Assembly (NCBI GenBank): GCA_030512335.1
Contig: JAULSU010000001.1
Location: forward strand, 5,642,001 to 5,706,000
Length of the DNA stretch: 64,000 nucleotides
Direction: 5' to 3'
Source: Immersiella caudata
Taxonomy: Eukaryota > Ascomycota > Sordariomycetes > Sordariales > Lasiosphaeriaceae
Both the position numbers and the translations under genes were made by a program. Below, piece by piece: positions 44,364 to 55,228 of this stretch. Position 1 is the stretch's first letter; each line of letters opens with the position of its first letter. The notes beneath the pieces were generated by a model, which was given only the letters and a program-made list of their open reading frames with translations, was not told the DNA's origin and searched no databases.

Positions 44364-45733
44364 CTAAAAGTCCTTGAAGTGCCCGTCGTACCGTTGCGCC
44401 ATCTCATCCGTGTATTCGTCACGGCCAACATCCTCCTCAGGGTAAATATCGAAGCATTGTGCGTCTCCTGGGTACCGAATCGGCGGAATGATGGGCCCTC
44501 TTTGTCGTCGCTGTATTATTGCTTCCCAGTCAACACCGTAGAAGAAAGGATGCGCTTTGACCTTGGCTGCACCGCCGCTGATGTTACCGAGCCGCCGTGA
44601 TCGGTCGACGGTACATAGTTGTCTGATGATGTCCTTTGCGGCATCGCTGATTGGGGGGTCTTGCGGGAATATGACGGGCTTTTCTACGATTCTGGAAGCG
44701 TGTTTGTCAGCAAGCCCTAGAGAGATTAGGAGTTGGACTGGATATTTAACGTACTGTTTGTAAATCTCAATAGGATTTTGGTGCCAAAATGGCGGGTAGC
44801 CGGTTAGAAATTCGTAGATCAGAATGCCGAGCGCCCACCAGTCGACAGCTGTCGTGTGACCCTTATTATGGATCACCTCGGGAGCTAGATACTCTGGAGT
44901 TCCACAAAGCGTGTAGGTTTCGACCGCGTGCTCGTCGTTGTTGTTCCCCAATCGTTTGGCGAAGCCGAAGTCCACCAGCTTGATGTGCCCTTCTGCATCA
45001 AGAAGCAGATTTTCTGGTTTCATATCCCGATAGGCGATACCTCCTTGCGCTTCGTGTAGATACTCCAGCACCAATACAATCTCGGCGGCGTAGAATCGTG
45101 CCATCTCTTCGTCAAAGCGTCGGAATTTGCGGAGGTACGTGAACAGCTCGCCCCCAGGGATGTAGTCGAGCAACAGGTAGAGGAAGTCGTGATCGGAGAA
45201 CGAGGCAAGGAAATTCGTGATAAAGGGGTGCCCAGAAACGTCGGCAAGGATCTCCCTCTCGTGTCGAACATGGTCGATCTGCTTGAGCTTGATAACTTTG
45301 ACAAAGGTTAGTCACTTCAGGCTTCGACACGGTTAAATTTCACCCACCCTCCGTTTTGCGCAATATTTTCAGTGCGAACACCTTGCTGCGGTCGGCTTCT
45401 GTGCCATGAGAAGGCCTGACAAGGCAAACTCGGGCGAAAGTGCCTGAAAGACGATGATGAGCGCAATAGTCAGTCACCACGTCTTGCTGAATCAATACCG
45501 AGGAGAGAATGCGCCGTACCAGTTCCCAGTGTTCGAACCCTTTGGAAGTCGCTCAACGTAAGCTTCCTGGACATTATATCGAAACGCTCCCCGCTTTCTT
45601 GCTGCTGCTGCTGCTGCTGCTGTAAGTGGTGCTGCTGGCCAGCCGCCGCGGCAGCCAGGCCCTGCGTTTGCAAGGGATTGAGTCCCACAGGCCCAGTCGA
45701 CAGGGGCTGAGATGTTGCGACACTTGCTGCCAT
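44364..45733 (-). CDS. pkac: cAMP-dependent protein kinase catalytic subunit
   Basis: Model: complement(join(44364..44691,44755..45295,45348..45443,45520..45733)), 392 aa; three introns (GTACGG, GTGGGT, GTACGT donors), the last of which has no in-frame stop. Seen: glycine loop GTGTFARV (70-77), Lys97 in FALKIL, catalytic YRDMKPEN (Asp194; most PKAs have Leu where Met195 is), DFG Asp212, the activation loop YTLCGTPEYLAPE with Thr232 as the expected phosphosite, and the C-terminal hydrophobic motif FKDF at the very end, which docks into the N-lobe in AGC kinases. The N-terminal 55 residues are Ala/Gln-rich with eight consecutive Gln. The enzyme is held inactive by the regulatory subunit and released by cAMP; in fungi it controls growth, sporulation and nutrient sensing. 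Many filamentous fungi have a long and a short isoform; this is the shorter kind by length (inference). Confidence 0.95.
45599..45622. repeat. CTG/CAG trinucleotide repeat (poly-Gln in PKA)
   Basis: About eight CTG units; the minus strand encodes Gln38-Gln45 of the PKA catalytic subunit. Confidence 0.9.
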
Positions 45734-47434
45734 TCTGGATTATTGGGGTGTGCACGGCAATGGTGGAATGCACCGTGGACAAAGGGCGAATCCGTGGATG
45801 GGCCGAGCTCTTGTATGTCCGCAGAAAACCTTCGTGTTGTGGCGGCCGCAGTCGCGAACGTGTCTAATGCGGGGCGAACGCAATTGTCGCAACAAACCCC
45901 TATGTCACAAGTCACTGACGCATGCTGCGGAAGAGCAAAAAGGCGGGGCGGGGTAGCGGCGGATGTGAACCAAAGTGGAAGAAATCATAAGACACAAAAA
46001 CCCTAGCAGGCCGGCTCGAAAGGGCTTCGGCCGAGCGATGAGAGCGACAAACAATGGGCCGCGGTGTCTGTCGTCCTCGGTGTCGTGGGGTTCGAGGATG
46101 CGAACGGCGGGGGTGGGGGGATTAAGAGGTGCGATCCCATAGGTGCTGCGCTCAGGATTCCTTGCATATTCGTCAGCGGGGATCCCAGCATGTGGGACAG
46201 TCCCCAGCAGATGACGTCCATCGTGCCGTTTGACGGGACGTACAGGCCTTTCCTAAGGTCTTCGCAAGGACTCCCCAATGTCCCTCTCACTGCGAGCGCT
46301 TTGACAGAACCAAGGCAAAAGCCCCCATCTCCGCCAACCAGGAATAGAACATTCGAGGTTGAATTTCCCTCACCAGAGAGGTACGGCCGGGCGGCCGGAC
46401 AAATTGGAGCAGCAGTTTCGTGAAGAGACGAGAAGCCGCCACATTGGCACGCCGGGTAAGACCGGCCAGTTTCCCCGTCTGCTTCTCGTCGGGCATTCGC
46501 ACCCACGCCTCTAGGTCGGTTCTCGGGATCGGTCAACAACCCATCAGCTAGGCGACTCCAAGAGAGTATGTGAGTACCTAGGCAGAAAAATATCATCTCG
46601 CTGCGAGCCCGGTCCTTTGCCGACTGAGCAATTTGCCCGAAACCGCGAGGATCCGACAGGGCGGGTTTCCAACGCAGTCAGGAGGCAGAGCCAGGGAAGT
46701 GTGCTCCGCAGCGTCCATGGGGCGGTCTTGGATCTGCCTCGAAACGGTGCGACCGCGACATCAATCGGTTTCTTCGGAGAAAACTCAACGTGGGTTGAGA
46801 AAACAGACCGATGCCGCAGCTGAGATCATATCGACTTGTTTCGGCCGTTCTTGGAAGCTCGCAGGGAGGGGTGCCATGTTGTCCGATGAAGTGGCTCCTA
46901 AGTTTGAGTCTTGATCCCACCGCATTGACATTCCTCGGCTTCGACGTTGATGTCAGCTCTTGACACTCACATGATCCTCAGCAGAAACAAGCCAGAAGGG
47001 TCAGGAGTTCTGTTGATAGTACCCGACAAGCTCGCAAAGTAGTTGCCGCCGGGTTATGAGATGCCCAGGTGGTGTTCCAGTTTAGGTGCCGTCCAACCGA
47101 GCGACATCAGTGAGAGCCTGGCGGGGGCGGGGCATCACTGATGTGGCCCTGGCGCGCCGCAAACCCCTGGGAGCCCCAGCAGCGGCGTGTCTGGCATCAG
47201 CCGCACGTTGACCCTGCTTCAATCTGACCGTGTCCACGGTGCTTCATCCGCAACGAATACTCGACTACACAGCTTTATAGTATACCTCTCAGCTTTCGGT
47301 ACCGCGATACCGGCGATTGCCAGAAGTGCATCCACCCTTCGATCGAACTCATCGAGCAATGCAGCCGAGTTGACGGTCACGTCGTCTCCCGCCGTCTCCG
47401 GACTGAACCACTGCCTAAAGTCCAAGCTACCGCA
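45734..47434. promoter_or_regulatory. Divergent upstream region, PKA / RabGAP
   Basis: 1.7 kb between divergent start codons. No convincing gene; a 197-codon minus-strand frame (46003-46596) is Ser/Pro/Leu-rich without domain character and is probably chance. Individual promoter elements were not resolved. Confidence 0.45.
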
Positions 47435-50400
47435 ATGTTGAATCTTTCGAGCTTCGTCCAGAAGGCGCAGCAGTTGCTGGACCCCACGCAGGGGCTGAAC
47501 CTCTCCGACCCTGATAGGAATCCGTCGAAGGCGTCCCTTTTCCAGAGCCAGTTCCGTCTGCCATCCTCGCAGCATCCGCTGTACGAAATCACGGCCGAGT
47601 TGACGATACCGCCTGCCAATGCCACGCAAGGCGACAAGGACCACGACAGGGGATTCCGCTACGCCGGAAAGCTACACATATCTGAGTCCTATCTCTGCTT
47701 CTCCACCACAGGCTCGAGCTTCCTGCAGTCGGCGAGCACTACCACCTCGTCCATCTTCACCGGCCAGACACACGGCGGGGGACCAAGCGGAAACGGCTTT
47801 ACCCTCCCGCTCTGCGCCATCCGTAGGGTCGAGCGCCTCCACAGCCAGAACTTTCAGGTGAGACTTTCGTCCCACGCAGCATCTTGATGGTGGACTGATA
47901 TGGACGTGCTAGTTTGCCCTTGCTATTACCACGTGGAACGGCATCGGACAGGATGACAAAGCCAAGGACGGGAGCAAGGACAGGAAGGAGCAACGCATAA
48001 CCCTTCAGCTCGCTGGCCCCCGAGTAACGTGCGAGCGATTCTGCGATGGCCTTAAAAAGGGGTTACGGGCGGCCGTCGGGAATGTCGGGAAGCTCAAGAA
48101 GGTTATTTCCGAGTGCTACTCTGAATACCTTCTCCGTCCAGAAGACAAGAAGAACGCCGCGCCCCCTGACGCCGGATTAGGCATGATGTTCCGATACCCT
48201 GGCGATCCCAAGAAGCTCCGCGATCGGGCCAAGATGCGTCTCTGGGCCGAGTACCTTCGGGATAACGGCCGAAACATGACGCTCCTCCGCCAGCCTACGT
48301 TCCACAAGCTCATCCGAGTCGGCTTGCCCAACCGGTTAAGGGGCGAGATGTGGGAGCTTACATCTGGCTCGATGTATCTGAGGCTGGAGAACCCCACGCT
48401 CTACGCCGATACGCTGACCAAGTTCTCCGGCCAAGAATCGCTAGCGATTGACGAAATCGAGAAGGATCTGAACAGGAGTCTTCCGGAGTACCCCGGCTTC
48501 CAAAGTGAAGAAGGCATTGGTCGTCTCCGGAGGGTTCTTACCGCGTACAGCTGGGTCAACCCCGACGTCGGGTACTGCCAAGCCATGAACATCGTCGTCG
48601 CGGCCTTGCTCATCTACATGTCGGAAGCACAGGCCTTCTTCCTGTTGTCTGCGCTGTGCGACCGGCTGGTGCCGGGGTACTATTCGACGACAATGTACGG
48701 AACCCTGTTGGATCAAAAAGTCTTCGAATCTCTCGTGGAGAGGACAATGCCCATCCTGTGGGAGCACCTCGTTAGGAGCGACGTGCAGCTGTCGGTGGTC
48801 TCACTGCCCTGGTTTTTGTCTCTCTACATCAATTCGATGCCCCTCGTTTTCGCCTTTAGGGTGTTGGATGTCTTCTTTGTGGAAGGCCCCAAGGTATTGT
48901 TTCAAGTCGGGCTGGCCATCCTGAGGATAAACGGAGAGGAGCTTCTGGATGCAACCGACGACGGTGCATTCATATCTGTGCTGAAATCGTACTTTGTGCG
49001 CCTCGACGAGTCGGCCCACCCGAAGTCTGAGAATCCAAAGCTCAGGGCTGTCACTCGGTTTCAAGAGCTCATGGTCGTCGCTTTCAAGGAGTTTTCCGGC
49101 ATCACGCACAGCAGCATTACAGAGCTCCGCCTAAAAAATAAGGACTCGGTCTTGAATAACATTGAGAACTTTGCAAAGAGGACGGCCATACGGAACCTGG
49201 GGCCGGACAGCAAGTTGCTGAGCACCGAGGAGCTTGGCGCCCTGTACGACAGATTTTACGGAGTATTGTACGAGAGGCAACAGCGAGATCTCATCATTAA
49301 GCAAGAGCGAGCAAGGCGAGCGAAGAGCTCCCGTTCAAGGATACCCGATATGGCCAGTAGTCACGATCAAGCCGTCGAAAAGGGGCGGGTTGGCTTGGGT
49401 CCAAGCACGAGCTTGATGGATTACGACGCCTTCCGAGAGTTCCTCGCTAGCATGTCAAAATGGGCCATTTCCGATTCTCCCGCCACGCCTCGCCGCGAAA
49501 CATTTCCGGAAGCCGACAGGGGGTTCTACGGCAGTCTAAATAAGAGACCAGACGCCATGCTATCGCCTTGGGGAGCTGGTCCTGAACCAGCAGACCACGA
49601 GTTTCTTCGAAGGCTTTTTGTGAAGTGGGACGTGAGCTCAAGCGCGGCGCTGACTCTCCAAAATGTAGTGTCCGGGCTGGCCCGTATCAAGGGGAAGCGG
49701 GACATCATGGGGACAATCAACTACTTCTTTGAACTACACGATGACGACGGTGATGGGAAGGTGGACCGAGAAGGCATCCTGCGGATGTCCGAGGCCTTAC
49801 TGTTCCTGTCTCGCCGCGGACTGGAAGGGACCCTGAGCCCGACCAACTCGACACTAACTCTGAGCACCATGGGAGATGGGTCACAGAACGACGTCTCTGG
49901 CCAGACAATAAACGAGCGGTTTCTCGGCAGTGTCAGCGCCTTCATCAGGAGGTGCTTCGAGTACGCCGACCCTGATCACCCGAATAACCAGCCCGCCGCA
50001 ACGCAGAAAACAACAACGGGGGCGGACACGTCCGACGATCAGCTGGCAAGTCCCGATGCGTTCGCTATTGGTGATGACGATGATGATGAAGACGATCTAT
50101 TGGCCATGGACTCTCCTCCCGGCAGCCCCAAAGCAGCGAAAAAGGCAGAGCCATCCAGCCAGCATGCACCTTCAATCGGACGCACTTCACTTAGCACGGC
50201 AACATCAACGGATCCGAAGGACAGGAGACGCGTCTCCAAGGCACATTCCGAGAGGGCAAACATTGCGCTAGACCCATCAAACCCGCTACACATCACGCTA
50301 CCAACCTTCCGGATGGTTGTGCTTGCAGACGAACTCTTGGAACAATTCTTTGAGTCATCATTCCCAGCTTCTTTTCACATCACCGAAGGGCTGAATTCTA

Positions 50401-50894
50401 CTTCGGCAACCTCCTCTTCTTCGCTTACCACATTCTCCAGCCTTGGCCTGGGTGCTGGCCGAGCGGTTGGGGCAGCATTAGGCGGGGCTCCCGGGGCGCC
50501 TGCGGGCGGGCGGGGGCTTCGCGGAGTGCTGGACAACATCGTGACGGACGGCATGCGGGTCGCCCAAGAGGTGGTGCGGCGAATGGAAGAGGCGCAGAAG
50601 GAGCTGGAAAGGAACGCGGTTCCTGGGCAGCGGAATGACGAGGACGAGGAGGAAGATGAAGACGACGCTGTCGCACCGGGGGCAGGCAAGAACGCAGCGT
50701 ACCTTGGTGACGCCGAGCGACGCAGCGTCCGTAACTCAGACCGCGATCTTCTTTCCGGAGCGGACGCGGAAGCGAGCGATGTCACGGCGGGCGCGTCTGT
50801 ACCGGGACGCGCGAGCGTGGGCTCCGAAGGGAGCAGTGGCGGGATTTCTGGCGGAGGGGCTGGCAAGGTTGTGGGGGTGGAGTTTGAAGGCTAG
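47435..50894 (+). CDS. GRAM-TBC-EF-hand Rab GTPase-activating protein (Gyp2/TBC1D8-9 type)
   Basis: Model: join(47435..47857,47913..50894), 1134 aa; the 55-nt intron joins SQNFQ-FALAITTWNG within the GRAM domain. Seen: GRAM region (~70-200; AGKLHISESYLCFST, PLCAIRRVERL); TBC domain (~275-500) with the Arg finger in IEKDLNRS and the Gln finger in GYCQAMN, so the protein should be an active RabGAP; and an EF-hand loop near residue 750 (DDDGDGKVDREG). Several acidic low-complexity blocks follow. Order GRAM-TBC-EF matches the yeast Gyp2/Mdr1 and animal TBC1D8/9 group, acting on Rabs of the secretory/endocytic routes; the target Rab cannot be inferred. The C-terminal ~350 residues are Ser/Thr/Asp/Gly-rich and disordered. 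Length is somewhat above yeast Gyp2 because of this tail. Confidence 0.92.
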
Positions 50895-51687
50895 AGCGCA
50901 CGCACCGACGGCCGGGTGGGAAACCATTACTTTGTCCTCTCGGCATCCCGATAGGTATGGACGAAAGGAATTTATTTTGACTCGAGCTACAGTGTTGTTT
51001 GGAGACGGATATCAATAGGTATAGGAAATGCTGGTCTGGGAGGGGATAAGGCGGGGCTGATTCAAGGAGCAAGGGATGCTTTGTGAGTGTCTTCTCGAGA
51101 ATTGATGCACTGGCAATACTAGGTATGTTCAACCGAGCTCTTGGGCAGCCAAGGTCTGTTTATGTTGTGACAGGAAGGCAAGGATGACTTCTTCTGTGAA
51201 GGCCGCCATTTTAGGGATATTGCCGTTGTCCAATTATCAAATCTGACCCTCCTGACATTCCTGTTTACTCTCTCCCCCATCCCTCGACAAGTGCGATCCG
51301 GGAACGATCGACAACACTCGAACCCCTTTCAAGAAGGGAGGCAAGCATTCGCAATCTCAAGTGAGACCTCGAAGGAGCGAAGAATGCCCAACCTCGGCCA
51401 CCGAGAGGAAGGCCTCCGCTCAATTTCAACCACCGACAGCCACGGCTCTCCGCATTCCACATCCAGGCGCGATGTTTCACTCGGATCAAAACAGTCGTGA
51501 TTCAGGGGGGTGGTGATTTGGACAGGATTCTTGCTTCAAATAGACGTCCCTCTTTTCACCTCAGCAGCAGTCGCATAGTTGGTCTCCTCATCGAACTTTC
51601 TCCCAGCCGTTTCTGGGTTTATTGTTTCTCGATATCTCTCTCGGTTCTGTCAGCACTCTCTACTCGGATCGCAACTCGGCAGCAGAG
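50895..51687. other. Intergenic, about 0.8 kb
   Basis: 3' flank of the RabGAP gene and upstream of the disrupted secreted-protein gene; T/C-rich near 51590-51660. No other feature seen. Confidence 0.5.
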
Positions 51688-52287
51688 ATGCGCGTCTCAC
51701 ACCCGGCTACCAGAGCTCTTGTGGCCGTGGCTGGCCTCGTCAGGCTGGTCTCGTCGGGCTGGTCGACGCCCAGGCTACCTCTGGTCAGGCACAACAAAAT
51801 CAGTGCGGTCCCAACGAGAATTTCGTGTCTCTGGGCTGCTTCATCACCACATCTGGCAGCGACTTTGGCTCCGGTGGCTACGTGGGGTTCTCTCCGGCAA
51901 CATTTGGAATTTCGACGGTCGGAGGAGTTCCTTTCTTCAACGATAACAGTTTCCCAGGACTACCGTCCAGACACTCATCAATCCTGGTGCTACTCTCACC
52001 ATCAACAACACGTTGATCGACGCCGGCTCCACTCTCACCCTGATCAACCCTGCTGCCACTGCCACCGTTGTCTCGACCTTCACCAAGGATGGCACCACAA
52101 TCACCAAGACAGTCATCGGTGTCTCCCAGGGTACCGGGCCCGTGGAGGAGTGCTATGACGCCGGTTGCACTCTTAGGCTCCGCTATGGTGCCTTGCGTCT
52201 CCCTGCCACCACACCCGACGGCGCTGTGTGTGCCATCAAGACTCGTTCGTGGGTGCAGGGCGCTACAACGCTGCTGCCTGACCTTTG
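51688..52287 (+). pseudogene. Disrupted gene for a secreted Thr/Gly-rich protein
   Basis: Protein-like sequence runs through all three forward frames with little overlap. An ATG at 51688 opens a signal-peptide-like segment (MRVSHPATRALVAVAGL); about 30 codons on, another frame continues with a mature-like N-terminus (LVDAQATSGQAQQNQCGPNE, then SLGCFITTSGSDFGSGGYVG); from ~51955 a third frame gives a Thr/Ile-rich repeat (TTVQTLINPGATLTINNTLI; AGSTLTLINPAATATVV; KTVIGVSQGTGPVEECYDAG). A stop at 52286-52288 ends that frame. The first switch falls in CTCGTCAGG with no room for an intron. The second could be an intron ending CCCAG (51957) with a poor donor. So the gene is broken or mis-sequenced at least once. 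A coherent open reading is not present. Function: probably a wall or extracellular protein, unassigned. Confidence 0.55.
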
Positions 52288-52957
52288 ATTGCGATCACCA
52301 CCACTGCAATTGTGAGAAGAGTTTGGTTTGCTTGGAGGTGTTTTGTTCTTCTTCAGTTAAGTGGGAGCTCCGACTCAGAGCATCTCTCAGGTACCCGGCT
52401 CACCGTCTTTTGCAAAGATGACAACCTCTGGCCTGGGTCCCAAGCTGGAGGTCGGGACTGTTACTTTGGCTTGATTGATCGCAGGAGTTATGGCAACAGC
52501 ATGTTCTTTTTGGATAGCCTTCTCGAGAATGAAAGCTGTTCGAGTGTTTTGATAATCTGAATCTTTGCCCCCTGTGTTCTGAGTAATGAGGAAATCTCTG
52601 AGACCTGTTAGCTAGCTGTAATTTGATGTTTTTTTCTTAAAAAAAAATCTGGAAACCTGGACAAGTATTTGTTTTTTCAACCTGTTCCTCACACAGAAAG
52701 AATTTTGGCCCATTCTGAATCTGCAAATGTACCAAGTTCACCAAGTTGGAAGACACGCTTCGCGCTATAAGATGAGATACATAAGGTATGCTTCCACGCA
52801 TGGCCGAAACGACAGAATAAACACGCCTGCTTCCCTAATGCACTGGAATTCACGCTTCCCAAACTCGTATCCAAACTCACATTTGCTGCTAAAGACGTAA
52901 GAAGACTGACCCAATTCCCACCCCCATTAAACTTGACTTCCGTATGGAATCCACCCC
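52288..52957. other. Intergenic / possible remnant tail
   Basis: Downstream of the disrupted gene. A Cys/His-rich peptide (CDHHHCNCEK) in yet another frame near 52285-52320 may be a continuation of that gene. T- and A-runs at about 52627-52650. No further feature. Confidence 0.4.
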
Positions 52958-55228
52958 TCACAACTTCGCACCCTTTGCCCGCCTAGCTTCCCTCTCCTGG
53001 TCCCTCAACAGCCGCCTCAAAATCTTCCCACTCGGACTCTTCGGAATCACGTCCATAAACTCGATCCCACCCTTCAGCCACTTGTAATGCGCCTTGTGGT
53101 CCTGCACATATTTTGTAATCTCCGCCGCGATGTCCTCGTTCTTGCGGGAGGCCACTGACGCGGGTTTGACAACAAATGCCTTGGGGACCTCGCCATCGCG
53201 GTCGTGAGGCACGGCGATGACGGCGCAGTCGTCTACGGAGGGGTGAGAGAGAAGGTGGGCTTCTAGTTCGGCGGGGGCAACTTGGTGGCCCTGAAGGTGT
53301 TTGTTAGTCTTGGCAATGCGGTATGAAAGGCGAAATGGGGGAGCGGCACCTTGACTTTGATAAGCTCCTTCAGACGGTCGACGATGCTGAGGTGTTCGTT
53401 GCCCTTGGGGGACTTGGTGATGATGACTTCGTCGCCGGTTTTGAGCCACCGGCCATCTTCGTCCCAGATGAAGGCCTCGGCGGTGGCTTTCTCGTTGTCA
53501 AGGTAGCCCAGTGTCACTGAAGGGGACTGGACGAGGAGCTCTCCTGGTTTATCATACTCGGTGATCTCCTTGCCGTCTTGGTCGATGACTTTAACTCGGA
53601 CGCCGGGGATTAAGGAACCCGATGTGCCTTGGCAGATGTCGTCTTCGCTTGTGGAGCAAACCACGGTTGAGGACTCGGTCATTCCTATTGGTTGTTGGCT
53701 GTCAGTCGATTGTGTCAGGGGTTCGTTCGGGGAAAAGGGGCAGCGTACCGTAACCTTGGCCGATGTGCCAGGTGGGATATAACTTGAGGAGCTCGGCGAC
53801 CGTCTCCTTTCCTGTAGGGGCCGCCCCTGTCTGTGGTAAATATCTGTCAGTTATTTCTCTTAAGGGTATTTTCTAGGCAACGCAAATCTCTCAGGCGCGC
53901 TCACGCAACGCTCGACACGTTCAACAAAGCCATGAGCAACCGCATCAGGAGCCATACGGCGGAAAGGGGAGACCCACGTAGAGGAACCGGACACTGCTCA
54001 GGTCGTACTTTTTGCAGGTGTCTCTGTCGCTTAGGAGGCGCACACAGATCGGTGGTACCTTAAAGACATCATATCAGTACAGTGAAAATGCCCAGACCAA
54101 TTTACCAAGGACACTTACGACCAGAAGATGGTTGATCTTGAACCTCTCAATAGCGCTCAAGAACTGCGTAAGCTCAAACTTGGGCAACACAATGATCTCA
54201 TCACCACGCCAAGTCCCGGAGTGTGCAATGACCTGAAGGCCGTAAATGTGACTGAACGGCAACAACCCTAGCTCAACCTGGGTCTCAACACCCAGCTTCT
54301 TCCTCGGCACATCTTCGTATATGCAGTATTGCAAAATGTTGGCAATAACATTCCGGTGCGATATCATCACAGCTTTCTGCTTCATCGTCAGAATGTTCGT
54401 ATTACCTACTAGGTAGGCAATAGAGTGAATCACTCACTGGTAACCCTGAAGTGCCACTCGAATAGCACAGGTATGCGGGTTGCCGAGCCCCCTGTCCCTT
54501 AGTCCATTTCAACGGCTCCAATTCGGGCACAGAGCGTCCCAACTCTACCAGATCCTCAACATTCTTGAAGATCGGACTCTTAGCGTGATGCGGGAGATCC
54601 AGGATGAAGACCTTGTCCTCAGGTATGCCAGCACCCTTTGCCGCGGCGAGGGCTGTGTCTAAAACCGGAATGCAAGTGAACAATGCCTTGGCCCCTGAGG
54701 ACTTGAGCTGGTGCTCCAATTCACTGGCGCTGTATGCCACGTTCGCAGGGGTCGCAATGCCGGAGAGACGGTGAATGGCAAGTAGTACGGGGAGGTAGTC
54801 AATCTGTCAATCAGATGGTGAGCCCCGCCAAGTCCCAATCATCAATCGCCCCCTTTCCAAACTCACGGTGTTGAGGGAGAATACTCCAATGACTTTGTCC
54901 CATGGTGAATCGGAATTCGGCGCCCATCCCATAATCTTGGCCAGGGCCCTTGCGATGAGTTCCGATCGCTCATGCGATCGAGCCGTGGTGAACGTTTTGC
55001 CAGTGATGCCACAAGTGAAAGGGTTCCGACTCTTTGCGATTGGGTGACGGCCGTATACCTCATTCTTTGTGAACTCCCCCACGGTGATGGAGTCTGGAGG
55101 GTCTGTCGCACAGCGGTCAGCGTCATCATGGATCCAACTGCGATGCGGTGAGGCCGTGGACTGTCGCGACCCCACGATAGCTTACCAAATGGGAGCTTCG
55201 GCACCCAGGCTGGTGGGTAGAAGACCAT
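52958..55228 (-). CDS. Peroxisomal acyl-CoA / 4-coumarate-CoA ligase-like AMP-binding enzyme
   Basis: Eight exons: complement(join(52958..53290,53350..53684,53749..53830,53978..54058,54119..54376,54438..54803,54867..55102,55186..55228)), 577 aa, frame kept at every junction. ANL-superfamily enzymes activate a carboxylic acid with ATP to an acyl-adenylate, then form the CoA thioester. Seen: YLCYSSGTSGLPKAVMISHRN region (A3 P-loop), LPFSHIYGLQ, RFLYTGAAPTGKE, GYGMTESS (A5), GYLDNEKATAEAF, TGDEVIIT (A7), VDRLKELIKVKGHQVAPAEL (A8) and the terminal KSPSGKILRR with the A10 lysine. The last three residues, AKL, form a peroxisomal targeting signal type 1, so beta-oxidation or side-chain shortening of an aromatic or fatty acid is likely. 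The substrate cannot be read from sequence. The first exon is short (14 codons). Confidence 0.93.

Noticed and set aside
46003..46596. 197-codon minus-strand frame between PKA and RabGAP
   Set aside because: No domain, no conserved motif, lies in a divergent promoter region.
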